A stretch of DNA of 64,000 nucleotides from Salsipaludibacter sp963812245. Lineage in GTDB: Bacteria > Actinomycetota > Nitriliruptoria > Nitriliruptorales > Nitriliruptoraceae. Made by a program: the position numbers and the translations under genes. The notes beneath the pieces were generated by a model that saw only the letters and a list, made by a program, of their open reading frames with translations, made no database searches and had not been told where the DNA came from. The stretch lies in the NCBI GenBank assembly GCA_963812245.1, contig CAWEUK010000002.1:434001-498000 (forward strand), given 5' to 3'. Positions 1-7,996 of the stretch are shown here, piece by piece; position 1 is the first letter of the stretch, and every line of letters begins with the position of its first letter.

Positions 1-1701
1 CCCGGCCGGGTCGGACGGTCGTCCCGGTTCACCGGGTCCAACCTGCGCCAGGGGTGGTGGGTGCTGGCGGGGGAGTCGCTGGTCATCTGGACCCTGTGGA
101 CGGCCCACGGCATCCGCTTCGCCGAGGACCACGCCCCGACCCAGGCCGCCTTCGTGTCACGCCAGTTCGGCCGGGCCTTCGAGGGCATGGACACCACCAC
201 GCTCGAATGGTTCGCGATCGCCAACCTGGTCGTGCACCTGGGCATCGTGCTGTGGTTCCTCGTCTTCACCCTCAACTCCAAGCACCTGCACATCCTCACC
301 ATCCCGTTCCAGGAACTGACCCGCGATCCCGAACGCGACAAGGCGCTGGGCAAGTTGTCCACGCCCGTCATCGACATGGAGGCCATGGACGAGGACACCG
401 TGCTGGGTGTCGCCAAGGTCGAACAGTTCACCTTCGACAAGTTCCTCGACTTCATGACCTGCACCGAATGCGGGCGCTGCCAGAGCCAGTGCCCGGCCTG
501 GAACACCGGCAAGCCGTTGTCGCCCAAGATGCTGATCATGGACCTGCGCGACCACATGTACGCAAAGGGTGACTACCTGCTGGGCAAGGAGTCCGGGGAG
601 GACGCGGCCGACCTGATCGACCTGCCGTTGGTGTCGTCGACACCGGGTGGCGAAGGGGTCATCGACTTCGACGTGCTGTGGTCGTGCACCACCTGCGGGG
701 CGTGCGTGGAGGAGTGTCCGGTCGACATCCAGCACGTCGACACGATCATGGACATGCGTCGCTACTCCGCCATGATGGAGTCGAGTTTCCCGCAGGAAGC
801 CGGTGTCATGCTGCGCAACATCGAAAACGCCGGTGACCCCTGGGGCGTGGGCCAGTCCAAGCGTGAGGAGTGGACCGACAAGTTGGACTTCGACATTCCA
901 CGGGCACTGCCGGGCACCCCGCTGGACGACGACATCGACCACCTGCTGTGGGTCGGGTGTTCCGGGTCGGTGGACGACCGGTCGAAGAAGATCACCGTCG
1001 ACACCGCCCAGTTGCTCCACGACGCCGGCGTGAACTTCGCGATCCTTGGCAACAACGAGACCTGCACCGGCGACCCGGCGCGCCGCATCGGCATGGAGTA
1101 CGTGTTCCAGATGCTGGCCGAGGCCAACGTCGAGAACCTCAAGTCGATCGGCGCCGACAAGAAGACGATCATCACCCGGTGCGCCCACTGCTTCAACTCG
1201 ATCAAGAACGAGTATCCGGACTTCGACGGCCACTTCGAGGTGGTGCACCACTCCGAACTGCTGTCGCGCCTGGTGGCCGAGGGTCGCCTGGCCGGGACCG
1301 GGGAGCTGGACGCCCGGGTGACCTATCACGACCCGTGCTACCTGGGTCGCCACAACGAGGTCTACGACGCCCCGCGCGAGGTCATCGCAGCCGTGCCGGG
1401 CATCGACGCGGTGGAGATGGATCGGTCGCGGTCCAACGGCTTCTGCTGTGGCGCCGGTGGCGCGCGGATGTACATGGAGGAGGACATCGGCGACCGGGTC
1501 AACGTCGACCGTGTGCAGGAGGTCATCGACACCGATGCCGACATCGTCGCGACCGGGTGTCCCTTCTGCGTGACGATGCTGTCGGACGGCATCGCCGACC
1601 AGGTCCAGAACGGTCACCTCGCGGAGGGCAAGCTCGAGGTCCTCGACATCGCCGAGGTGCTGGCCCGCGGTCGCGCCCTGCCCGTGGTGTCGTCGGACTG
1701 A
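1..1701 (+). CDS. Membrane-bound (Fe-S)-binding oxidoreductase, CCG-domain type (5' truncated)
   Basis: The frame is open from the first base, so the gene starts upstream of the window; the GTG at 61 lies mid-domain and is not a convincing start. A hydrophobic helix near bases 205-290 ends the membrane part. Two 4Fe-4S motifs follow (CTECGRCQSQCP near 459-497 and CTTCGACVEECP near 684-722). Then come two cysteine-rich CCG half-domains: a GCSGS motif, CAHCFNS, HDPCYLGRHN, FCCGAGGARM and TGCPFC. This order matches the actinobacterial heterodisulfide-reductase-related/GlpC-like proteins that have an N-terminal membrane domain and are thought to move electrons between a cytoplasmic donor and the membrane. 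The true substrate is unknown. The next gene starts 17 bases downstream. Confidence 0.88.
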   Translation, partial: PGRVGRSSRFTGSNLRQGWWVLAGESLVIWTLWTAHGIRFAEDHAPTQAAFVSRQFGRAFEGMDTTTLEWFAIANLVVHLGIVLWFLVFTLNSKHLHILTIPFQELTRDPERDKALGKLSTPVIDMEAMDEDTVLGVAKVEQFTFDKFLDFMTCTECGRCQSQCPAWNTGKPLSPKMLIMDLRDHMYAKGDYLLGKESGEDAADLIDLPLVSSTPGGEGVIDFDVLWSCTTCGACVEECPVDIQHVDTIMDMRRYSAMMESSFPQEAGVMLRNIENAGDPWGVGQSKREEWTDKLDFDIPRALPGTPLDDDIDHLLWVGCSGSVDDRSKKITVDTAQLLHDAGVNFAILGNNETCTGDPARRIGMEYVFQMLAEANVENLKSIGADKKTIITRCAHCFNSIKNEYPDFDGHFEVVHHSELLSRLVAEGRLAGTGELDARVTYHDPCYLGRHNEVYDAPREVIAAVPGIDAVEMDRSRSNGFCCGAGGARMYMEEDIGDRVNVDRVQEVIDTDADIVATGCPFCVTMLSDGIADQVQNGHLAEGKLEVLDIAEVLARGRALPVVSSD

Positions 1702-1718
1702 CGCGGAGGACCCCGCCC

Positions 1719-2111
1719 ATGCCACTTGATCGAGCAGACGACGACCCGCTGGCCGCGGCCGGGTTGGCCGACGGCACGTCGTGGCAACTGGTCACGTTCG
1801 TCGTGGATGGTGAGGAGGTCGTGCCGGCCGCAGAGGCGCCCGTCACCCTGGCGCGCGACGACGGTGGTGTCCACGGCTCGACCGGGTGCAACCGGTACCG
1901 CGGTGACCTTGCTGCCGCCGCCGGTGCGGAGGTCCTGTTCCCGCCGCTGGCGATGACCCGCAGGATGTGTGTCGACCAGGACATCCAGCGGGTCGAGTCC
2001 ATGTACGTGGCGGCGTTGGCAGCGGTGGTGGGCGCAGAGTCGACCGAGGACCTGCTGATCCTGTCGAGTGCGAGTGCGACGCTGATCTATGCGCGTGCAG
2101 CGGCCGAGTGA
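1719..2111 (+). CDS. META-domain (HslJ-like) protein
   Basis: A 130-residue protein starting at an ATG that follows a good ribosome site (cggagga) just after the upstream stop. It carries the META/HslJ signature: a leading G-x-x-W strand (GTSWQLVTF), the GCNRYRG motif and a late MTRRMC motif. HslJ-type META proteins are small beta-rich proteins associated with envelope stress and resistance. There is no signal peptide or lipobox, so a cytoplasmic location is inferred. Its closeness to the Fe-S oxidoreductase suggests co-transcription but no shared function is obvious. Confidence 0.75.
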   Translation: MPLDRADDDPLAAAGLADGTSWQLVTFVVDGEEVVPAAEAPVTLARDDGGVHGSTGCNRYRGDLAAAAGAEVLFPPLAMTRRMCVDQDIQRVESMYVAALAAVVGAESTEDLLILSSASATLIYARAAAE

Positions 2112-2224
2112 CACGGCCCCGGCCACCCGGCAACGGCAGGCGCCTGGCTCCCCGATCGTGCCCGCGAACGGCGTGTCTCACGCGGTCGACCACGAGCGAT
2201 AGCCTCTGACGCTGCCGGCCCCGT

Positions 2225-2242
2225 GGCCGTGCCCGCACGGCC
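2225..2242. promoter_or_regulatory. Perfect 8-bp inverted repeat before SHOCT gene
   Basis: Arms ggccgtgc and gcacggcc are separated by two bases, followed by a pyrimidine-rich stretch (tcccctcttt). It could be a transcription stop for the META gene or an operator/hairpin in the leader of the next gene; the sequence alone does not decide. Confidence 0.4.
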
Positions 2243-2272
2243 TCCCCTCTTTCCAAGAAACTGGTGACAACC

Positions 2273-2647
2273 ATGCCCTTGCTCGACATCTTCTGGGTCA
2301 TTCTCGAAGTCTTCATCTTCTTCGCCTGGCTCATGGTCCTCTTCTCCATCCTGACCGACCTGTTCCGCTCCGACATGGGCGGGTTTGCCAAGGCCGTCTG
2401 GGTCGTGTTCCTGATCTTCCTGCCGTTCCTCGGCGTGTTGATCTACCTCATCACCCAGCATCGTGCGATGGCAGAGCGCAGTGCTGCTGCGGCTGCCCAG
2501 GCCGACGACGCCGCCAAGACCTACATCCGCGAGGCCGCCGGCGCCCCGTCGACCGCCGACGAGTTGCACAAGCTGGCCGAACTGCGTGACAAGGGTGCGC
2601 TGACCGAGGAAGAGTTCGCCGCCCAGAAGGCACGCGTCCTCGCCTGA
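2273..2647 (+). CDS. PLDc_N / SHOCT-domain small membrane protein
   Basis: About 124 residues. Two hydrophobic helices (roughly residues 4-26 and 38-60) form the phospholipase D nuclease N-terminal-like (PLDc_N) membrane hairpin. A basic and alanine-rich linker follows, and the last 30 residues form a SHOCT motif (LHKLAELRDKGALTEEEFAA, then QKARVL). SHOCT modules are short oligomerisation or interaction tails common in actinobacterial membrane proteins; the role is unknown. The start is the ATG at 2273; a GTG at 2264 would add three residues. Confidence 0.8.
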   Translation: MPLLDIFWVILEVFIFFAWLMVLFSILTDLFRSDMGGFAKAVWVVFLIFLPFLGVLIYLITQHRAMAERSAAAAAQADDAAKTYIREAAGAPSTADELHKLAELRDKGALTEEEFAAQKARVLA

Positions 2648-2691
2648 GCCCGCGGGAGTCGCGGCGTCCCTGCGGACCCACGACACCGAGC

Positions 2692-2735
2692 CATCGCAGG
2701 CCCCCATCGAGCAATTCGGCGGGGGCCTGCGCGAT
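2692..2735. terminator. Hairpin terminator candidate
   Basis: Arms gcaggccccc (2696-2705) and gggggcctgc (2721-2730) are perfectly complementary over 10 bp with a 15-nt loop. The pairing can extend outward through atcg/cgat with a small bulge. It lies about 45 bases after the SHOCT gene stop and has no T-run, as is common for GC-rich actinobacterial stops. The rest of the gap up to 2946 shows only two direct ttcggacagg copies (about 2836-2845 and 2860-2870) of unknown role. Confidence 0.55.
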
Positions 2736-2946
2736 GCTCGAGCTGCTGGGACCGTCGCATCGCGCAGGTCGGTCCGAACGTGGGCGACCTCCGCGCGCCC
2801 GGTCGCGGTGGCCTGCATGCCCCACGTGACCGAATTCGGACAGGTCGTGCCCCCATGTCCGTTCGGACAGGGTCCGCCATGGCGGCGCCGCCCCGAAGCC
2901 ACCAAGGTGTGGTGCAATGGTGGTTTCGTCACTGTCGGAGGTTCCC

Positions 2947-5046
2947 TTGCGCATTGCCACTGTGGTTGTTGCCTCGATCGTGGTCCTGACGACTGCCTCG
3001 GCCGCCGCTGGCCAGGAGCCGGGCAGTACTCCGCCTCCTGGCGCTGCGACGTCGACACCCGCCCCCAGCGATGGGTCGAGCGCCCCCGTGGATGCCGCGA
3101 CCGAGGCACCTGGTGAGTCCAGCGCTGCCGACGACCCGCCCACAGCACCGGACACCGTCACGCCGTCACGCCACGAGGCGCTGCGCGCCGCGGTGGCCGC
3201 GCGGGCAGTGGCCGAGGCTCGACTGCCGCGCAATGCTGCCGGGGAGTCGTGTGCCGTCGACGACATCGAGTTGGCGTGGGCGCCGATGGATCCCGCCCAG
3301 TTCGAACGGGGGGGATTCGTGGAGCCCCTCATCGAGCCCGGCCCTGATGCGCCCGACCGTGCCACCGGGATCGCACGGTGCGTGACGTCGTCGCATGCCG
3401 TGGCCGGCTTCGATGCGTTCCGCACTGGCGCTGGCTGGGACGTGCACTTCGTGTCACCTTCCAACGATGCCGAAACCGCCCCGTCAGCAGGGCATGACGC
3501 TGCCTCGCCGCAGACCCAGGCAGACACCGATGCGCTGCGTTCGGCGCCGCCGGACGCCGTCGGGATCACGGTGGAGTCCGTGGCCACGAACGTGACTGCC
3601 CAGGCAGTGGGTTCGGCGGTGCCGAGCCCGCCGGAATGGCCGGCGGGCATGCCGACGACGGCAGAGCCACTGCCAAACGGCGACACCTATTCAAGCTGCG
3701 ACCCGACGGACAAGCCCGGCGCCGTGGCCCTGGCCGACCTGCTGACCGCCACGTACGGCACGACCGTCTACGGCATCTCCCGGGACTGCTCGATCGGGGG
3801 CAACTCCGAACACAAGGAGGGCCGAGCCGTCGACTGGATCGTCAACGCCTTCGATCCAGTGGAACGTCAGATGGGTGACCAGTTGACCGAGTGGGTCCTG
3901 GGCGCGGATCCGTGGGGCAACGATCACGCCGGCATGCGCCGCCTCGGGATCATGTACATGATCTGGAACGGCCGAGGGGTCTACTCCTGGGCAGTGGAGG
4001 ATGGCTGGCGGACCTACACCGGCAGCAGCCCGCACACCGACCATGTCCACTTCTCGATGTCGTGGCCGGGGGCCCGATGTGAGACCAGCTTCTGGGTTGC
4101 GACCGGGTGCACCGGAGACGTGGGCACGCCGCCCGCCCCGCCCGCCCCGGCCGATCCGGACCCCGTGCAGAGCGGCGTGCGTGCGGACTTCGATGGCGAT
4201 GGCAACGACGACGTGCTGTGGTACGGGCCCGGCGCTGACTATGACACGATGTGGTACGGCGAGTCCGGTGGGTTCGACAAGTCCCCCAACACCAGGGTCA
4301 AGGGCACCTACGTGCCACTGGTCGGCGACTTCGGTGGCGATGGCCGGGCCGACATCCTGTGGTACGGACCAGGCGGCGACAAGGACGCGCGCTGGGACGG
4401 GCGAGCCACGCCCGGAGGCTTCACCACGAACCTCCCGTTCAAGGTGAAGGGCGTCTACGAACCGTTGGTGGGGGACTTCGACGGCAACGGTGTGGACGAC
4501 GTCTTCTGGTACGGCCCCGGCGGCAACCGCGACTCGGTGTGGTTCGGGACGACGAGCGGGTGGCGGCACCCGGGTGGCGTGAACGTCAATGGCGAGTACG
4601 AACCGGCCGTGGGTGACTTCAACGGGGACGGTCGCGACGACATCCTCTGGTACGGACCCGGTGGTGACTACGACACGCTCTGGGTGGGCCGCTCGGATCG
4701 CACGTTCGCGACGTCAGGGCTCCCCGACATCACGATCGACGCCGAGCCGCTGACTGGTGACTTCGACGGTGACGGCTACGACGACGTCTTCTTCTACGGG
4801 GAGGGCAATGCTCCCGACGCCTGGTGGCGCGGCGGACCGGGTGCGAACTTCACCGTCAGGACCGACTACCCGGTCCAGGGGGCCTACCGCCCATTCACGG
4901 GTGACTTCGATGGCGACGGACGCGACGACCTGTTCTGGTATGGCCCCGGAGACCACGCCGACTGGATCTACTACGGCCAGTCGGGCGGGTTCGCCCCGGA
5001 GCCCGAGTTCGTACGGGGGATCTACGTCCCGGTGTCCGGCGACTGA
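2947..5046 (+). CDS. Secreted M15-like peptidase-fold protein with six FG-GAP/VCBS-type repeats
   Basis: Start is the TTG at 2947, five bases after a GGAGG; this gives a clean signal peptide (RIATVVVASIVVLTTASAAA). An ATG at 2917 would add ten residues. After a proline/alanine-rich linker, residues about 230-390 hold a domain with HKEGRAVDW and HTDHVHFS motifs. These resemble the zinc-site pattern of D-Ala-D-Ala carboxypeptidase/ARB_07466-type domains. Six repeats of about 46 residues follow, each with a DxDGDGxDD calcium site and a WYGPG signature, which would form a beta-propeller. The protein is about 699 residues and probably works on or outside the cell wall. It converges with a paralogue-like repeat protein downstream. 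Confidence 0.8.
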   Translation: MRIATVVVASIVVLTTASAAAGQEPGSTPPPGAATSTPAPSDGSSAPVDAATEAPGESSAADDPPTAPDTVTPSRHEALRAAVAARAVAEARLPRNAAGESCAVDDIELAWAPMDPAQFERGGFVEPLIEPGPDAPDRATGIARCVTSSHAVAGFDAFRTGAGWDVHFVSPSNDAETAPSAGHDAASPQTQADTDALRSAPPDAVGITVESVATNVTAQAVGSAVPSPPEWPAGMPTTAEPLPNGDTYSSCDPTDKPGAVALADLLTATYGTTVYGISRDCSIGGNSEHKEGRAVDWIVNAFDPVERQMGDQLTEWVLGADPWGNDHAGMRRLGIMYMIWNGRGVYSWAVEDGWRTYTGSSPHTDHVHFSMSWPGARCETSFWVATGCTGDVGTPPAPPAPADPDPVQSGVRADFDGDGNDDVLWYGPGADYDTMWYGESGGFDKSPNTRVKGTYVPLVGDFGGDGRADILWYGPGGDKDARWDGRATPGGFTTNLPFKVKGVYEPLVGDFDGNGVDDVFWYGPGGNRDSVWFGTTSGWRHPGGVNVNGEYEPAVGDFNGDGRDDILWYGPGGDYDTLWVGRSDRTFATSGLPDITIDAEPLTGDFDGDGYDDVFFYGEGNAPDAWWRGGPGANFTVRTDYPVQGAYRPFTGDFDGDGRDDLFWYGPGDHADWIYYGQSGGFAPEPEFVRGIYVPVSGD

Positions 5047-5052
5047 CTGCCC

Positions 5053-5068
5053 CAGGGTTGCGACCCTG
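5053..5068. terminator. Short hairpin between convergent genes
   Basis: A 6-bp stem (cagggt/accctg) with a TGCG tetraloop lies seven bases after the TGA at 5046, in the gap between two converging genes. It is followed by two copies of gctggaggtgcc (5068-5079 and 5098-5109). It may stop transcription from both sides; the stem is short so this is tentative. Confidence 0.35.
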
Positions 5069-5134
5069 CTGGAGGTGCCGGTCGGCCCGTGAGTCGGGCT
5101 GGAGGTGCCTGCCAGGCCGCGGGTCGGGCCGTGG

Positions 5135-6916
5135 TCACTCGTCCACCCAGCGTGCGTCGTAGCCCGCGCCGGGACGGTGGAAGAAGACCTCGTCCCGACC
5201 GCTCCGGTCGTAGTCACCCGTGACGATGCGGTAGTCGCCGTCCACCCGGGGGCGGTTGCCGACGACACCGAAGTCGCGGTTGGACCGGCCCTTCCAGATC
5301 GAGTCCTTGGCACCGCCGACTGCGTACCACAGGACATCGGCGCGACTGTCGCCGTCGAAGTCACCCACGGCCGGTTCGTAGACGCCGTTGACCTGGGTCG
5401 CCACGGATGTGAATCGCCCGCGAATGCCACGACCGAACCAGAGGCGGTCGTGGTCGCCGCCCGGTCCGTACCAGAAGACGTCATCACGACCGTCGCCGTC
5501 GAAGTCGCCGGCGAAGGGCAGATAGGTCCCCGTCACCTGCACCTTCACTCGCGGCCCGAAGTCCCTGTCCGCAGCACCTGGCCACATCGAATCGCCACTG
5601 CTGCCCGGTCCGTACCAGAAGATGTCGTCACGCGTGTCGCCATCGAAGTCCCCGACCACGGGACGGTAGACCCCCTTGACACGGATGGGCTCGTGCTTGA
5701 AGCCGGTCGCCGTGCCGTACCACCGCGAGTCCTTGTCCGCGCCGGGTCCGTACCAGAAGATGTCGTCGCGACCGTCCCCGTCGAAGTCGCCCACCAGGGG
5801 CTCGTAGACCCCCCGGACGGTCACGTCCCGGGTCATGAAGCCGTCCGCGCGTCCCAGCCACAGCGAGTCCCGGGCGTCTCCCGGTCCGTACCAGAGGATG
5901 TCGTCGTAGCCATCGCCGTCGAAGTCCCCGGCCAGCGGGACGTAGGTGCCCAGGATGTCGAGCACGACGAGTTCGGAGTCCAGGCCAGCGCCCTTGGGTG
6001 GCAGTGGGTCACATCGGCCCACACCGCGGTTCAGGTCACACAGATCGGATCCGCTGGCCCAGACCAGGTCGTTGCGCGAGTTGCGACCCAGCTCCAGGGA
6101 TGCCTGGATGTCGCGGTCGTAGCCGGTGTCGGACTCCAGCCAGTGCCGGTGCTCCCGCGTCGCCGAGCGGTAACCGATGAACGGGGCCGTGATGGGCGAG
6201 GGGCCGAACGCCGGGACGGCGAAGCCCGTGAACCCGTTGGCCCGGGCAGGGTCGACATACCAGCAACGGAAGCTCTCACCGGTCCCGAGCGTGCAGGCGT
6301 GGGCCTGCATGCCGCCTCGCCGGGTCACCGAGGCGTCGGCGTCCAGGCCCACCAGGTTGCCGCCGCCATCGACCAACTCGTCGTAGATCGTCTTGCAGCG
6401 ACCACCATTGCATCCGTACCAGGGACCCCACACGGTCGAGAAGCTGGGACTGCTGCACCATCGAGCCGCGATGAAGGCGGCCGTGAAGTCCGCGATGAAG
6501 GGCGAATCGATGCGATCAGCTGCCGGCAGCCCCTGCAGGGATGCATCGTCCCATTGCCACATCCCGATGCCGGGGTGCCAGAAGGCCTTCGAGTAGGTGG
6601 TTGGGTCGCCATAGGAATGCAGGGCGGACTGGTTGTCGTACCGACTGAGCGTCATCGGTGACGGGGCCCGGTCGGCGGGTGCCCCGGTCTCCGGGTATGT
6701 CGGTGCCAGCATGAGGCCCGCCAGTTCACCGACGGTCAGCCGGTTGGCAGGCGTGGCACAGTCGTCGTGGTAGGTCTCGGCGGCGTCGATCACGGCGTCC
6801 AACGGCGCCTCGCCGACCGAGCGGTCAGCTGCGGCCGGCGTTGCCGTGGCGACTGCGGCAGCTGCCAGGGCAAGCACGAGTGCCAGGACGCCGGTGCCAC
6901 GGCTGGCGGCGGTCAC
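5135..6916 (-). CDS. Secreted protein with six FG-GAP/VCBS-type repeats
   Basis: About 593 residues. The GTG at 6916 overlaps the TGA of the upstream lipoprotein gene (GTGA), implying translational coupling; a GTG at 6931 would add five residues. The N-terminus is a signal peptide rich in Ala/Val. Residues about 35-320 form a cysteine-containing domain I cannot assign (GIGMWQWDD motif, several paired Cys, a WYGCNGG motif). Six C-terminal repeats carry DFDGDGxDDxxWYGPG sites, with the same repeat type and number as the gene facing it. The last copies are degenerate (DYDRSGRDEVFF). Likely an exported calcium-binding propeller protein; the function of the N-terminal domain is unknown. Confidence 0.78.
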   Translation of the reverse strand: MTAASRGTGVLALVLALAAAAVATATPAAADRSVGEAPLDAVIDAAETYHDDCATPANRLTVGELAGLMLAPTYPETGAPADRAPSPMTLSRYDNQSALHSYGDPTTYSKAFWHPGIGMWQWDDASLQGLPAADRIDSPFIADFTAAFIAARWCSSPSFSTVWGPWYGCNGGRCKTIYDELVDGGGNLVGLDADASVTRRGGMQAHACTLGTGESFRCWYVDPARANGFTGFAVPAFGPSPITAPFIGYRSATREHRHWLESDTGYDRDIQASLELGRNSRNDLVWASGSDLCDLNRGVGRCDPLPPKGAGLDSELVVLDILGTYVPLAGDFDGDGYDDILWYGPGDARDSLWLGRADGFMTRDVTVRGVYEPLVGDFDGDGRDDIFWYGPGADKDSRWYGTATGFKHEPIRVKGVYRPVVGDFDGDTRDDIFWYGPGSSGDSMWPGAADRDFGPRVKVQVTGTYLPFAGDFDGDGRDDVFWYGPGGDHDRLWFGRGIRGRFTSVATQVNGVYEPAVGDFDGDSRADVLWYAVGGAKDSIWKGRSNRDFGVVGNRPRVDGDYRIVTGDYDRSGRDEVFFHRPGAGYDARWVDE

Positions 6917-7800
6917 GAGCCACTTCCCCACAGCACGAGACGTGCGTCATCGAGTTCGGTGTCCCCGTCACCCACGACCACGAAGTCTCCGGACTCCCCG
7001 GGTGCCAGTGCCGTTCGTTGCAGCTGCCCCGACTCGTCGACCGCCACCACCCGGCCGTCGCTGGCCATCCATGCAGCAATGACGACCAGCCCCTCGACGG
7101 CCTCGGCTGCGTCGACCTGTCCGAAGGCAACCGCGGGGCCGGGACCGGGGTCCTCGTCCACGTAGAGGTAGGTGTCGACCTCCCTGGGGTCGTCGATCCC
7201 ACGTTGCCAGAACGTGCGCAGACGCAGGCCTCGGGGTGGGCTGGACGTGGTCACGGGAGCGTCGACGGTGAACTCCAGTTCCTCGACGGTCGTTTCCGCT
7301 CCCACCTCCACGACGAAGGGTGCCGGCTCGCCAGGTCGCAGGACCGGCAGGCTGACGGTGCTGACGGCGTCTCCGACCGCAACCGTGATCGGACCGACAG
7401 GCGTGGTCCGGCCGTTGCGCACGAGCCCCATGGCCACTCCGTCCCGGAGTGTCACCGATTCTGCGACCACGCTGACCTGGTCGTCCGCCTGGTCCGACCA
7501 GTCATCGCCGGTGTAGCCCGCGATGTCTGGCTGCGGGTCTGCGATGGGGGCAGCAGGTGTGGGGTTGCCCGTGGCAGCGGGTGGCGCTGTCGCCGCAGGC
7601 CCCAGGTCGGGCGCGACGTCGGTGGCCTCGGGCGTGGGCACGACGATGCCATCGGCTGATCGGGGGAAGGCCGCGGGGAGTTCCGGGGGCTGCAGGTCGG
7701 GCGCCTGGGCCGTGTCAGGCGTCGCGCAGGCCCCCAGGGCAAGGGCCACCGCCACGACGACGCATGCAGTGCCTGCCCTGCCGCGTTTGCGAGCACGCAT
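6913..7800 (-). CDS. Putative lipoprotein of unknown function
   Basis: A 295-residue protein starting at the ATG whose first residues are basic (MRARKRGRAG), then a hydrophobic stretch ending in a lipobox (LGAC, Cys about residue 24). A Pro/Ala/Thr-rich linker follows. The C-terminal 170 residues contain beta-rich segments with no motif I recognise. The gene ends inside the start of the FG-GAP gene (4-nt overlap), so the two are probably made together. It is likely anchored on the outer face of the membrane, perhaps as a partner of that secreted repeat protein (inference). Confidence 0.7.
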   Translation of the reverse strand: MRARKRGRAGTACVVVAVALALGACATPDTAQAPDLQPPELPAAFPRSADGIVVPTPEATDVAPDLGPAATAPPAATGNPTPAAPIADPQPDIAGYTGDDWSDQADDQVSVVAESVTLRDGVAMGLVRNGRTTPVGPITVAVGDAVSTVSLPVLRPGEPAPFVVEVGAETTVEELEFTVDAPVTTSSPPRGLRLRTFWQRGIDDPREVDTYLYVDEDPGPGPAVAFGQVDAAEAVEGLVVIAAWMASDGRVVAVDESGQLQRTALAPGESGDFVVVGDGDTELDDARLVLWGSGS

Positions 7801-7996
7801 TCGCTGACCTCGTGACGATGGGTCCGGTGTGGGTCGCTCCGTGCGGACGTTCGTGCAGGAGCCCCGGCGAGCATATGCCGTGACCCAGGTGGCGTCGAAG
7901 AGGAGTCGCGCCCCCGCAGACCGATTCGCCCACGCGTGCCGGCCACCGGACGGCCCCGCCCACTGGGCTTGCCCCGGGGCCGAGCGGACTGACGGC

